From JBOGUF01 sp050696075 (GTDB lineage: Bacteria > Chloroflexota > Chloroflexia > Thermomicrobiales > UBA6265): a stretch of DNA of 28,831 nucleotides. The notes under the pieces are model-generated. The model made no database searches. It saw only the letters and a program-made list of their open reading frames with translations, and was not told the DNA's origin. Position 1 is the stretch's first letter. Each line of letters begins with the position of its first letter. Positions 7,697 through 15,475 of the stretch are shown here, in pieces. The stretch covers positions 1 to 28,831 of the forward strand of contig JBOGUF010000060.1 of the NCBI GenBank assembly GCA_050696075.1. The letters run 5' to 3'. A program made the translations under genes and the position numbers.

Positions 7697-7955
7697 CTGA
7701 ACCAGTCCGGGACATCGTGCCCGGCTTTGGCATGCGAGCCATCTTCCCCGCCGTCGAGCTTTGGCGCGATGGCCGGCTCGTGTCGGATCCAGGAAGGGAG
7801 CGGCGTTGGACGCCGGCAGTAGTCACGCGGTTCAGCGAATCAGTTACCCCGCTGCCCAGGCGCCACGCGCCGCATGATGATCCCCTGATCGCCATGCATC
7901 GCTTGCCCCGGGCAACCGGGGTGTGCGTGCCGGGAATCTCCCGGCCCGAAAGGCG
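7697..7955 (+). promoter_or_regulatory. Candidate structured RNA leader upstream of mgtE
   Basis: Perfect complementary arms follow one another. CTGAACC (7697-7703) and GGTTCAG (7829-7835) would enclose hairpins CCGGG/CCCGG (7707-7724), CGAGCCATC with GATGG and CTCG (7735-7780), and CGGCGT-TGG-ACGCCG (7801-7815). Beyond them come GCATG/CATGC enclosing GATC/GATC (7872-7897), CCCCGG-GCAA-CCGGGG with a GNRA loop (7906-7921) and GCCGGGA-ATC-TCCCGGC (7929-7945). I could not find the conserved M-box (ykoK) strings, so this is not a known Mg2+ riboswitch as far as I can tell. High GC content raises the chance of accidental hairpins. Confidence 0.35.
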
Positions 7956-7963
7956 GTGCGACC

Positions 7964-8173
7964 ATGGCGAAGACGATTCGCTACTACATCACCCGCGACG
8001 CCGACCAGCCGGTCGTGCGCTCAATTCCCGTTTCGGTCCGACCGGTCGAGGCGACGTCTACGGTGCGGCCTCACGCGGAGAACAGCTCCGCGCCCCAAAA
8101 AGATTCGAGGGTTCCTGTCCGCGTTGCCCAGCTCCTACGATCTGCCGTGCGCCGCGCGCTGGCGGCCCGCTAG
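7964..8173 (+). CDS. Doubtful 69-codon ORF upstream of mgtE
   Basis: The ORF starts at ATG 7964 behind AAAGGCGG and stops 27 bp before mgtE, in the same frame as mgtE. The first 30 or so residues (MAKTIRYYITRDADQPVV start) look protein-like and use GC-ending codons; the rest is Arg/Ala/Ser-rich and unconvincing. It could be a leader peptide of the mgtE transcript, a small real gene, or chance. I recognise no family. Confidence 0.25.
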   Translation: MAKTIRYYITRDADQPVVRSIPVSVRPVEATSTVRPHAENSSAPQKDSRVPVRVAQLLRSAVRRALAAR

Positions 8174-8200
8174 TGCCCGCGCGGCCGGATCGGCACTGAG

Positions 8201-9580
8201 ATGGCTTCGCCGTACGAGAGCCGCGTCACGGTCGCGGCATCGCTGCTCGATGACATTCGCGAAGCGGTCGCGAGTGGCGACGCCACGCGCGCCCAGGCAC
8301 TCGCCGCGCGGATGCTCGAAGAAGACGCGTTGGCACTACTCAGGGATCTAGCTCCGGCCGAGCTGAGCCGGCTCTTCGCCATCCTCGGCGACGAGGCGCT
8401 GGCCAACCTCCTGGCCCGTCTCGACGACCTTGACGCCGCCAGCATCCTCTCCCGCATGTCGGCCGCGCAGGCGGCCGACATCCTCGAAGAGATCGATCCG
8501 GACGACGCGACCGACATCTTCGCGGCGTTCGAGCCGGCGGTCGGCGACACCATTCTCGTGCTAATGGAAGCAGCCGAGGCGGCCGAGATCCGCGAATTGA
8601 TGGCCTACCCGCCGGACACGGCGGGCGGGATCATGACGCCGGCCTTCGTCGCGCTGGCGCCGGACCTTCGCGCCGACCAGGCCATCGCGGCGCTCCGCCG
8701 CGTGGCAGAGGAGGCCGAGACGGTCAATTATGTCTATGTGGTCGACCCCGACGACCGCCTCTTGGGCGTTCTCTCACTGCACCGGCTCGTCCTCACGCCG
8801 CCGTCGACACCCGTCCGCGACCTCATGGCGACCGATATCGTCACCGTTCCGGTTGACGCCGACCAGGAGGTGGCCGCGCATATCGTGACCGAGCACGACC
8901 TGCTCGCGGTCCCGGTCGTGGACGCTCAGAACCGCCTGGTCGGAATTATCACCGCCGACGACGTGGCAGACGTCCTCGAAGAGGAGGCGACCGAGGACAT
9001 CGAGCGCTTGGGTGGTTCGTCCCCACTCGCCGTACCCTACTTGCGCGCCTCCCCACGTCTTCTCTTTCGCAAGCGAATTGTCTGGCTGCTGGCCCTCTTC
9101 TTGGCCCAGTTCGTCACTCTCTCGATCTACAACCGGTACACGGGCATGCTGGAGGAACAGGTGCTCCTGGCCCTCTTTGTCCCAATCCTGATCGGCACCG
9201 GCGGCAACGTCGGTAGCCAAACCGTCACCACCATCATCCGGGCCATGGCGGTCGGCGAGGTCGCGCCGCGCCACGCCCTGCAGATTGTTGCCAAGGAATC
9301 GGTCACCGCCGTCGCCTTGGGCCTGGTGATGGCGGCGCTCATGTTCGGGCGTGGACTCTGGGAGAGTGACGGCAGTATCGACTTTGGGCTGACGGTCGGG
9401 GCGACGGTCATGGCGCTTATCGTCTGGTCCGCCATCGTTGCCGCCGTGCTGCCGCTGGCGCTGAGCAAGTTCAAGCTCGATCCCGCGGTTGTCTCCGCAC
9501 CTTTGATTACCTCGTTGGTCGATGCGACCGGGATCATCATCTACTTCAGTGTTGCCCAAGCGGTCATGCAGGTCGGTTGA
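8201..9580 (+). CDS. mgtE: MgtE-type magnesium channel
   Basis: MgtE is a homodimeric Mg2+ channel gated by cytoplasmic Mg2+. The 459-residue protein has the complete architecture: an acidic, helical N domain (about 15-140, with repeated LARLDDLDAASIL and ADILEEIDPDDATDIF motifs), the linker PPDTAGGIMTP, two CBS domains (about 145-265) and five membrane helices (about 290-457). Pore-region signatures FVPILIGTGGNVGSQTVTT and DPAVVSAPLITSLVDATG are intact. ATG 8201 has no clear Shine-Dalgarno sequence, which fits possible control at translation by the upstream leader. Next downstream, after 108 bp, is a small unknown gene. Confidence 0.96.
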   Translation: MASPYESRVTVAASLLDDIREAVASGDATRAQALAARMLEEDALALLRDLAPAELSRLFAILGDEALANLLARLDDLDAASILSRMSAAQAADILEEIDPDDATDIFAAFEPAVGDTILVLMEAAEAAEIRELMAYPPDTAGGIMTPAFVALAPDLRADQAIAALRRVAEEAETVNYVYVVDPDDRLLGVLSLHRLVLTPPSTPVRDLMATDIVTVPVDADQEVAAHIVTEHDLLAVPVVDAQNRLVGIITADDVADVLEEEATEDIERLGGSSPLAVPYLRASPRLLFRKRIVWLLALFLAQFVTLSIYNRYTGMLEEQVLLALFVPILIGTGGNVGSQTVTTIIRAMAVGEVAPRHALQIVAKESVTAVALGLVMAALMFGRGLWESDGSIDFGLTVGATVMALIVWSAIVAAVLPLALSKFKLDPAVVSAPLITSLVDATGIIIYFSVAQAVMQVG

Positions 9581-9688
9581 AAAACCGCGACGAAGACTCC
9601 ATGGCGACAGATTTCGATTCGGCCTATCATTCACCTTCGACTTGCAGTCACAGGCCGTCGTAAACCATAGGCGTGGGGAGCATGGGGT

Positions 9689-10072
9689 ATGGCAGCCGAC
9701 ACGGTACTCGGCGTCATCCAGCGCGACGATTTACCGGATGCGCTGGCGTCGCTGCATCGCGGCGGCTACGGGCCAAACACGCGGGTGATGGATGCGGCGC
9801 GTGGCGATCTCACGGGGCAACTTCGCCGGGCCGGCATCACCGACCCTCCCAGCCTCGCTGACCAGACGCGGCCATTGGTGATGGTCTTCGCCCCCGGCCG
9901 AATTGCAGTCGTCGTCGACCTACTCCAGCGCGCCGGCGCCAGCGCAATCCACGTTGCGGAGCGCTCCTCGGACATCCAATCGGCCGCATCGCTCGGGTTC
10001 ACCTTCGGCCGCCGGCCTGCCAGCGTCACGCCGCCACTTTCGGATCAAGCCGCTCCCTCCGACCAAGGGTAG
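9689..10072 (+). CDS. Uncharacterised 127-residue protein
   Basis: The protein has no signal peptide or membrane span. Residues 1-95 look like a compact alpha/beta fold made of two similar halves (TVLGVIQRDDLPDALASLHR with a following GGYG turn, and LVMVFAPGRIAVVVDLLQR with AGAS). Such strand-helix pairs occur in general-stress 17M/YflT-like and PII-like small domains, but no diagnostic motif is present. The last 25 residues are Pro/Ser-rich and likely disordered. The start ATG follows a GGGGAG-containing stretch. It comes 108 bp after mgtE on the same strand and may be co-transcribed; a hairpin follows its stop. Confidence 0.6.
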   Translation: MAADTVLGVIQRDDLPDALASLHRGGYGPNTRVMDAARGDLTGQLRRAGITDPPSLADQTRPLVMVFAPGRIAVVVDLLQRAGASAIHVAERSSDIQSAASLGFTFGRRPASVTPPLSDQAAPSDQG

Positions 10073-10085
10073 GTCAGCAATGAAT

Positions 10086-10114
10086 AAGCGGGGAGACCGG
10101 AGGCCCCCCCGCTT
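10086..10114. terminator. Hairpin between convergent genes, possible two-way terminator
   Basis: Arms AAGCGGGG (10086-10093) and CCCCGCTT (10107-10114) are perfectly complementary and enclose 13 bases. The site is between two converging genes. On the minus strand it is followed by ATTCATTG, moderately T-rich; on the plus strand there is no T-run, so termination there would be weaker. Confidence 0.55.
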
Positions 10115-10141
10115 CTCGCCCGTCCTTGGTGGGTCGGCTCT

Positions 10142-10618
10142 TTACGCGATCGAGTTCGCTGCCCCGTTGTCAGTGCCGGACCGGACGGCGATCGTCCGCG
10201 GCTTCGCCTCTTCTGCCTTCGGCAGCGTGATCGTCAGGACTCCGCTCTTGAAGTCGGCCGCGGCGGCGTCGGCCCTCACTGCCGCTGGCAGCGAGACGCT
10301 CCGCTCGAAGGCGCCGACGTGCCGCTCGCGCACGAGCCACCGTCCTTCGGCGTCTTGCTCCTCGGTTTCGTCCTGCCGCCGGCCCGCGATCCGAATCGTC
10401 TCACCCAGAACGGTGATCTCGACCTCCTCCGGCCGCACGCCGGGAACCGACGCGGTCACGACGAACGCCTCCGGCGTCTCGCGGACGTCGATCGCCAGGC
10501 TCGTCGTACCCGGTCGCGCCGGTCCACGCCCTCGGACAAAACTCTCTTCGAGCAGGCTGTTCATCGCTTCCCGCAGGCTGACCATGTCACCCCACGGATC
10601 CCATCGCGAAATGCTCAT
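10142..10618 (-). CDS. Small heat shock protein, Hsp20/alpha-crystallin family
   Basis: The 158-residue chaperone binds unfolding proteins and prevents aggregation. The N-terminus MSISRWDPWGDMVSLREAMN is typical of bacterial Hsp20. The alpha-crystallin domain runs from about 42 to 135 (AIDVRETPEAFVVTASVPGV with RPEEVEITV at the start), and ends with the conserved FKSGVLTITLPKAEEAKPR, where G-V-L is the A-x-x-x-G-V-L consensus. AGGAGG (10625-10630) lies six bases before the ATG. A perfect CIRCE operator lies about 65 bases further upstream, so HrcA repression with heat induction is expected. Confidence 0.96.
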   Translation of the reverse strand: MSISRWDPWGDMVSLREAMNSLLEESFVRGRGPARPGTTSLAIDVRETPEAFVVTASVPGVRPEEVEITVLGETIRIAGRRQDETEEQDAEGRWLVRERHVGAFERSVSLPAAVRADAAAADFKSGVLTITLPKAEEAKPRTIAVRSGTDNGAANSIA

Positions 10619-10683
10619 CTGATTCCTCCTCGCACATCACGGCCCGTCCCAACGGACCGGTACGCGCAAGCGCGCGATTCACA

Positions 10684-10710
10684 TTAGCACTCTCGACCCG
10701 AGAGTGCTAA
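10684..10710. promoter_or_regulatory. CIRCE operator (HrcA binding site)
   Basis: TTAGCACTC (10684-10692), nine bases, GAGTGCTAA (10702-10710) is an exact match to the CIRCE consensus TTAGCACTC-N9-GAGTGCTAA. It overlaps the predicted start site of the Hsp20 promoter, the classic arrangement for HrcA repression. Confidence 0.97.
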
Positions 10711-10715
10711 TCGGC

Positions 10716-10744
10716 ATTGTACTCCTCAAGGGAACGTCTGCCCA
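10716..10744 (-). promoter_or_regulatory. Candidate Hsp20 promoter
   Basis: On the minus strand TACAAT (10716-10721) is a near-consensus -10 box, 17 bp from TGGGCA (10739-10744), which matches the -35 consensus at four of six positions. Transcription would start near 10709, inside CIRCE. Confidence 0.6.
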
Positions 10745-10774
10745 GCCGCGCTCAACCTGGGGAACTCGTGTTCC

Positions 10775-12982
10775 TCAATCGAGGGGCGTCACCGGTGCGC
10801 GGAGCGTCTTGGCCGCGTTGGCAACGCCGTCTGAGGTCTGGTTGAAATAGATGATCCACGGTGCCCCGGTGTTGTCGACCGTCACCGCGGGCAGGCCCTG
10901 GGTCTCCGGTTCGTTCGCTGTCAAATTGACCTCCGGGCCCGGGTCCACCGACCCATGCGCAATCGCCGTCGCTCCGACGTCGACCAAGGCGCCCACCCCG
11001 AGGTTGTAAACGACGTAGGTCGTGCCAAGCTCGTTAACCGCCACCGAGGGAAACGCGCCGCGCTGCCCGTAGGTAATCAAGATATCGCTTCCCCAGGTCT
11101 CCGCGGCGGCTTCCAGGCGACGCACAAAGAGAAACGCGTCGTTCGCCTGCCGGCCGAAGACGAGCACGACGCCTCCGGTAGGATCGGCGCTCAAGTCGAT
11201 CAGCCGCCCGCCAAAGCTCTCTCCCCGCCCGGCGATGAGCGTCTCCGGCGTATTCCAGGTTGCCTCTGGGTCACTGAGCGATCGGGTGGACCATTCCACA
11301 CGCGCGGCAAAGTTGAGTCCGAGGTCGGTCGTATAAACCGACCAGACGGCCACCAGTCGGTCCCCGTCCGCAACGATCTTCGGTCGGATTCCGACTTGAC
11401 CCGCCGCGTGGACGCTCACCAACACGGGGTCGCTCCACGTTCCGCCGGGCGTCAGCGAGCTCGCGAAGATATCGGCGTTCGAGTTGGAGGCGATACGCTC
11501 GGAGGGACGCCATTCGCGTTGGTCCTGCCAAGCCGCGTGCAGCACGCCGGTGTCGTCGATCGTCAACGACGGCGAGAGTTGATGACCGGCCGCGCGTTCG
11601 GGCGCGAGATCGATCGGGTCGGTCCAGTCGCCGTTGCCATCTTCGGTGACGTAGCGCAACCGGCTCGGTTCGTCTGCTTCATCGGCACGGCGATCGGAGA
11701 AGGCGACGTGGACGCGACCTTCGAGGTCGACGATCGCCGATGGCCCCATCTGCACCCGCCCACCGGGGATCGGCCGCGCCCTCGACCACCGACCTGTCGT
11801 CGGGTCGAAGCGACTCCAATAGAGGCGCAAGTCGCCCCGAACCTCTTCCTCGACCGGCGCCGCGCTGAAAAACGCGACGGCGCCGCCGTCGGGCGTGGCG
11901 ACGATCTCGGGCGCCCACGCGGTCCAAACTTCGTATTCCCCCGCGATGCCTTCGACGTCGAGTTCGAGCTCCGTTGACTCAGGCTCCTCCGGCCGCGCCA
12001 CGCCATGGGGACCAGAGCAGCCGAACCATAGCCCCAGATGGCTGTACCGCGCGAGGTACTCAGCCTCTGCCAACCATGCCCGCACGCGAGGCGCATCGGA
12101 GTCGCCTGCCGCCGCATTGCCGGTCGCGATAATCTCGAAGTTGAGCAATCGGCGGGTCCCATCGGGCGCATCGACCCAGATGTAGGCAAAGCCGTCTTCG
12201 TCCTCGGCGACGCGCTCAATCAGGACTTCTTCGCCGGCCATCGCTTCGAGCCGCTCTGTGCTCTGCGCGCCAAAACACTCCTCGGGCGCTGGGGCATCGA
12301 CCCCGGCCAGGCGGACCGGCCGGCCGGTCCCCCCTCCGACGCGGATCGTCCTGCCGTCTGCCACGCGCACAACACGCTCCGACTCGAGCTCCGGCGCCTC
12401 GGTGACCGGCGGCAAGGCGTCCGGCGGCGGCGACCCCGCGAGCGCGCCGGCGAGCGGCAGAGCTAGGCCATTCAGCGCCAATGCAGGATCACGGCCGCCG
12501 TCGTCGACCTGGAACACCATCGCCGCGCGTACCGTCTCGGCGGCGTCGATCGTCAATTCGTCTGACGCGTCTCCGGGTTCAACGCCAAGCGCGTCGGCGA
12601 CGTCTTCGGACGTTTGCGGCGCGAACCCGCCACCTTCCAACTCCCCTGCCATGCGTAGACCGAAGTCACGCCATCGCAGGTCGGCGTCCTCTTCGCTCCA
12701 GTTCAACACGTCGAAGACCACCACCGCCCAATCGCGACCAGTCCGCGCGCTCAGTTCGACCTCGGGAATCGCATCGCCGAACCGGGCCGAAACGAGCGTG
12801 AAGCGCCACGGGCTCATGGCGAAGACCTGGCTCTCGAACGCCACGGTGGCCGGGGTCGCGGCCGGGGAGGCGCCCGGCTCTGGCCCGCCGGTCTCGTCCT
12901 GGGCAAGCGAGGTCGCCCCCGTCGCCAGCACCGTCATCACCACGAGCAACGCCGACACCCAGCGGTGGCGGTGGATTGCCAT
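10775..12982 (-). CDS. Secreted protein with degenerate thermonuclease-like domain and beta-propeller-like region
   Basis: ATG 12982 is chosen because AAGGAGG lies seven bases upstream and a signal peptide follows (residues 1-28, ending TGATSLAQ). Of 735 residues, 45-175 form a beta-rich domain with a DUF4352-like feel (WRFTLVSARFGD start). Residues 200-325 align by eye with staphylococcal-nuclease domains (VRVADGRTIRV, VRLAGVDAP, FAYIWVDAPDG, HLGLWFGCSG), but catalytic positions are changed: Asp21 is Arg211, Thr41 is Ala230, Glu43 is Ala232, and the Arg87 region has no Arg; Arg224 and Asp229 remain. From about 350 to the end, blades recur (SPSLTIDDTGVLHAAWQDQR, FPSVAVNELGTTYVVY, LPAVTVDNTGAPWIIY), as in sialidase-like propellers. 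Cys236 and Cys322 could form a disulfide. Probable extracellular binding protein; ligand unknown. Confidence 0.75.
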   Translation of the reverse strand: MAIHRHRWVSALLVVMTVLATGATSLAQDETGGPEPGASPAATPATVAFESQVFAMSPWRFTLVSARFGDAIPEVELSARTGRDWAVVVFDVLNWSEEDADLRWRDFGLRMAGELEGGGFAPQTSEDVADALGVEPGDASDELTIDAAETVRAAMVFQVDDGGRDPALALNGLALPLAGALAGSPPPDALPPVTEAPELESERVVRVADGRTIRVGGGTGRPVRLAGVDAPAPEECFGAQSTERLEAMAGEEVLIERVAEDEDGFAYIWVDAPDGTRRLLNFEIIATGNAAAGDSDAPRVRAWLAEAEYLARYSHLGLWFGCSGPHGVARPEEPESTELELDVEGIAGEYEVWTAWAPEIVATPDGGAVAFFSAAPVEEEVRGDLRLYWSRFDPTTGRWSRARPIPGGRVQMGPSAIVDLEGRVHVAFSDRRADEADEPSRLRYVTEDGNGDWTDPIDLAPERAAGHQLSPSLTIDDTGVLHAAWQDQREWRPSERIASNSNADIFASSLTPGGTWSDPVLVSVHAAGQVGIRPKIVADGDRLVAVWSVYTTDLGLNFAARVEWSTRSLSDPEATWNTPETLIAGRGESFGGRLIDLSADPTGGVVLVFGRQANDAFLFVRRLEAAAETWGSDILITYGQRGAFPSVAVNELGTTYVVYNLGVGALVDVGATAIAHGSVDPGPEVNLTANEPETQGLPAVTVDNTGAPWIIYFNQTSDGVANAAKTLRAPVTPLD

Positions 12983-13179
12983 CAAGAGCCCTCCTTGGCC
13001 TCCGGCTGAACCCTGCCGGCGAAGCACGATGTAACGGGGTCCGAAGCGCAACCGAAGGCACGGACAGCAGACCCAACAAGCGGGCGCAATGAGCGCACGA
13101 ACTGCGCGGAACGTCCAGTTTCTACCCTACACTGGCCAGACTTGGGCGACAAGGGCGATGAGCGCTTCTCCGCCACGCC

Positions 13180-14022
13180 TCAACGTCGCGGCACACGCAC
13201 CTGACCTTCGGGAAAGAGCGCCTTGAGCCGCCGCACGACCTCGTCACGGACCGCGGGCTGACCGCTCCCGACCCATTCCACGCGGACTTGCGTCCCCTTC
13301 GCCACCGCCGGTTTCACCAGGGTTCGTCCCCTCAGGTCAATGCCGGGAAGATTGGGCAACCGAGCCGCCTTCACCTTCGACCGATGGGAACGGACGGTGA
13401 TCTCCGGATCGGCTTCGAGGCCCGGCGCCTCCTGCAATGCCGCTGCCACGGCGGTCTTGAGATCGGCTGGCGCCCCGCTGACGCCGCTGACGGCGACCAC
13501 GGTCCGCACCGTCCGATAGGGACTCCGGTTCGAGACGGGGTCGGTGAAGATCAGCCCATTCGGCACTGAAATCAGTTCGCCCGAATCGGCCCGGATAGTG
13601 GTGCGCCGTAGGCCGATGCTCTCCACGCGCCCCTCCACGTCGCGCACCTTGATCTGATCGCCGACCATGAAGGGCCGTTCGACCAGGATGAAGATGCCGG
13701 CCACGATGCTGCGCAGGATGTCTTGCAAGCCGAGTGCGACCGCAATCGTCCCGGCGCTGATCGCGGTCAGGACGGCGGTCCAGGTCGCCCCCCAGAGCGC
13801 GAGCAACATCGTCATCGCGATCAGGTAGACGGTCAGGGCAACGCCGTTCTCGACGATGACCTTGCCGGTGTCGGGCATCGCCGTGCGATCCAGGCGGCGG
13901 GAGACCGGTCCCATTAGCAGCCGCAGGATGAACCAGGCGACGACAAAGACGACGATCGCCTCGCCGAGCCCGAATGCCAGGCCGACAAGCTGATCCGAAA
14001 CGTCGTCGAATCGCTCGCTCAT
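13180..14022 (-). CDS. MscS family small-conductance mechanosensitive channel
   Basis: The 280-residue channel would release solutes on hypo-osmotic shock. It has about three membrane helices: residues 13-37, 58-80 and the pore helix in AISAGTIAVALGLQDILRSI (about 88-108, Ala/Gly-rich). The cytoplasmic beta domain follows with RPFMVGDQIKV, GRVESIGLRRTTI and LISVPNGLIF, all MscS hallmarks, then the alpha/beta C-terminal domain. ATG 14022 follows GATGGGGA; an in-frame ATG at 14034 is possible. The gene stands between the secreted propeller protein (197 bp downstream) and the sugar ABC operon. Confidence 0.93.
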   Translation of the reverse strand: MSERFDDVSDQLVGLAFGLGEAIVVFVVAWFILRLLMGPVSRRLDRTAMPDTGKVIVENGVALTVYLIAMTMLLALWGATWTAVLTAISAGTIAVALGLQDILRSIVAGIFILVERPFMVGDQIKVRDVEGRVESIGLRRTTIRADSGELISVPNGLIFTDPVSNRSPYRTVRTVVAVSGVSGAPADLKTAVAAALQEAPGLEADPEITVRSHRSKVKAARLPNLPGIDLRGRTLVKPAVAKGTQVRVEWVGSGQPAVRDEVVRRLKALFPEGQVRVPRR

Positions 14023-14131
14023 TCCCCATCCCATGCACGCCGCACTTGCCGCCGTCGTGGCGACCACCTACCAAGGATACAAAGACTCCATCTGGGCTGT
14101 GGATAGAATGATGGGGTGTTGTCATGTGACG

Positions 14132-15475
14132 CTAGGCGTTGGCCAGCCAATCGAGCGTCACCGCGGCCGTCCACGATTGGTCGGCCGAACCCAGCAGCTC
14201 GCCGGTGAACGGTTCGACGTACTCGGCGAAGCCGACCGCGCCGATCTGATCGAGGGCGGCGCGGCGCAGCTTTTCCGCGCGGACCGTTTCGCCTGCCCGC
14301 CGCAAGGCCCACCAAAAAACCCAGTTGATGACCGGCCAGACCGGCCCCCGCCAGTAACTACGGGGTCGAAACGCGGGGTCGTTCGGGCTGGTGCTCGGCG
14401 GCAGCGGCCAGCGCAGAGCGGGATGGCCGGTGAAGTCGGGCGAGTCGAAGATGGCGAGCAGGGTAGTCCGGCCTTCGCCGTGCAGGCCGCCGGCCACGAG
14501 CGGGGCGAAAGCCGCGAAGGTCCGCACCGAAATGGCCGCGCCCGCGCGCAGGTCGTAGTCGAGGCAGAGACCGCTGCCCAGGTCCCACCGCGCCTCGAGC
14601 CCGCGCCGGCCGCGCGCGATCCAGGCGTCGATCTCGGTGCGATGCTGCTCGATCAGATTGAGTGCGACCGCGAGATCGCGCAGCGCTTCGTTGGCGGCGA
14701 TCAAGATGGCGCTGAAAAAGACATCCTTGATTAGGAACGGCAGGGTCGCATAGATGGCCGCATCTTCGTAGCGCGCTTGCTTCATCAGCTCGACGAGCCA
14801 GAGATAGCGGTCGTACTCCTCCTTCGTAGGGCGTTGCGACGGATCGGCGACGTGCTGGAGATCGAACCGTTGGTAGGGCGGAAGATCACCGACCTCGATC
14901 GCGCCCAACGCCGCGTCCCAACGCGGCGAGTTGTCGGCGCTCTCCCAGGGGTGAAAGACGGTGACCAACCCCGACCCCTCCGGGTCGCGGGCGGTGAGCA
15001 GATAGCGATGCCACGCGGCGAGACGCGGGAAGAGGTCAATGAGCGCCGTCCGCACGTCGTCCAAGTCGGCGCCGCCGCGCTGCTGGGCAACGTCCCAAAT
15101 ATGCCGAGCGGCGATAGCGTGCACTGGCGGTTGGCAGAGTCCGCTCGTGTGGGGCGGCGCTTTCGGCGCGTCAGCAGAGAGCGCTGCACATCCCCAGCGA
15201 TCGGCGTCCGGAAAGTAGCTGCCGGGCGCCACGTTGGGGTTGAAGACGATGTGCGGCACCTTGCCGGTCGCCCACTGCGCGCCGAGGATGGTCTGCAACT
15301 CTTGCACCGCGCGACGCGGATCGAGATGCGCCCAGCCGATCGCGATGAAGGCGCTGTCCCAACTCCATTGGTGGGGGTAGAGTCGGGGTGCGGCTTTCGT
15401 CCATCCGCCCAGATCGTTTGCGCGCAACACGTCGGCGGCGCGGTCCCATAACGACGCATTGTCCTCGGCAGCCAT
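14132..15475 (-). CDS. GH63-type glycosidase, probable mannosylglycerate/glucosylglycerate hydrolase
   Basis: The 447-residue protein lacks a signal peptide, so it acts in the cytoplasm. It has the (alpha/alpha)6-barrel pattern of GH63 hydrolases: LYPHQWSWDSAF (residues 32-43), GKVPHIVF, SGLCQPPVHA, FHPWESADNSPRWDAAL, SYWRGPVWPVINW and EYVEPFTGELLG near the end. In characterised mycobacterial and Thermus enzymes, as I recall them, a WxWD aspartate is the acid and a C-terminal EYF-type glutamate the base; Asp40 and Glu418 fit. The ATG shares one base with the ATPase stop (TGATG) and AGGAGGT precedes it. Coupling to an importer suggests the substrate is taken up intact and split inside; other alpha-glucosides or mannosides remain possible. 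Confidence 0.8.
   Translation of the reverse strand: MAAEDNASLWDRAADVLRANDLGGWTKAAPRLYPHQWSWDSAFIAIGWAHLDPRRAVQELQTILGAQWATGKVPHIVFNPNVAPGSYFPDADRWGCAALSADAPKAPPHTSGLCQPPVHAIAARHIWDVAQQRGGADLDDVRTALIDLFPRLAAWHRYLLTARDPEGSGLVTVFHPWESADNSPRWDAALGAIEVGDLPPYQRFDLQHVADPSQRPTKEEYDRYLWLVELMKQARYEDAAIYATLPFLIKDVFFSAILIAANEALRDLAVALNLIEQHRTEIDAWIARGRRGLEARWDLGSGLCLDYDLRAGAAISVRTFAAFAPLVAGGLHGEGRTTLLAIFDSPDFTGHPALRWPLPPSTSPNDPAFRPRSYWRGPVWPVINWVFWWALRRAGETVRAEKLRRAALDQIGAVGFAEYVEPFTGELLGSADQSWTAAVTLDWLANA

Larger units (their letters stand above)
7372..8200. other. 829-bp gap between divergent greA and mgtE
   Basis: The greA side (7372-7601) would be transcribed as the greA leader; it contains GC-rich hairpins such as CCGGC-CATT-GCCGG but no motif I recognise. 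The mgtE side holds a dense run of hairpins (7697-7955) and a doubtful small ORF (7964-8173). Other ORFs across this stretch on both strands have no protein-like features and are regarded as spurious. Confidence 0.6.

Noticed and set aside
7781..7806. String CCAGGAAGGGAGCGGC resembling the SRP RNA apical loop
   Set aside because: The flanking conserved GUCAGGUCC and AGCAG bases are not matched and the surrounding pairing does not form an SRP hairpin.
10761..10774. Hairpin GGAAC-TCGT-GTTCC after the secreted protein gene
   Set aside because: The stem has only five pairs and no T-run follows, so a terminator call is not supported.
10955..11977. 340-codon plus-strand ORF
   Set aside because: It is antisense to the secreted propeller protein and has no recognisable protein features.
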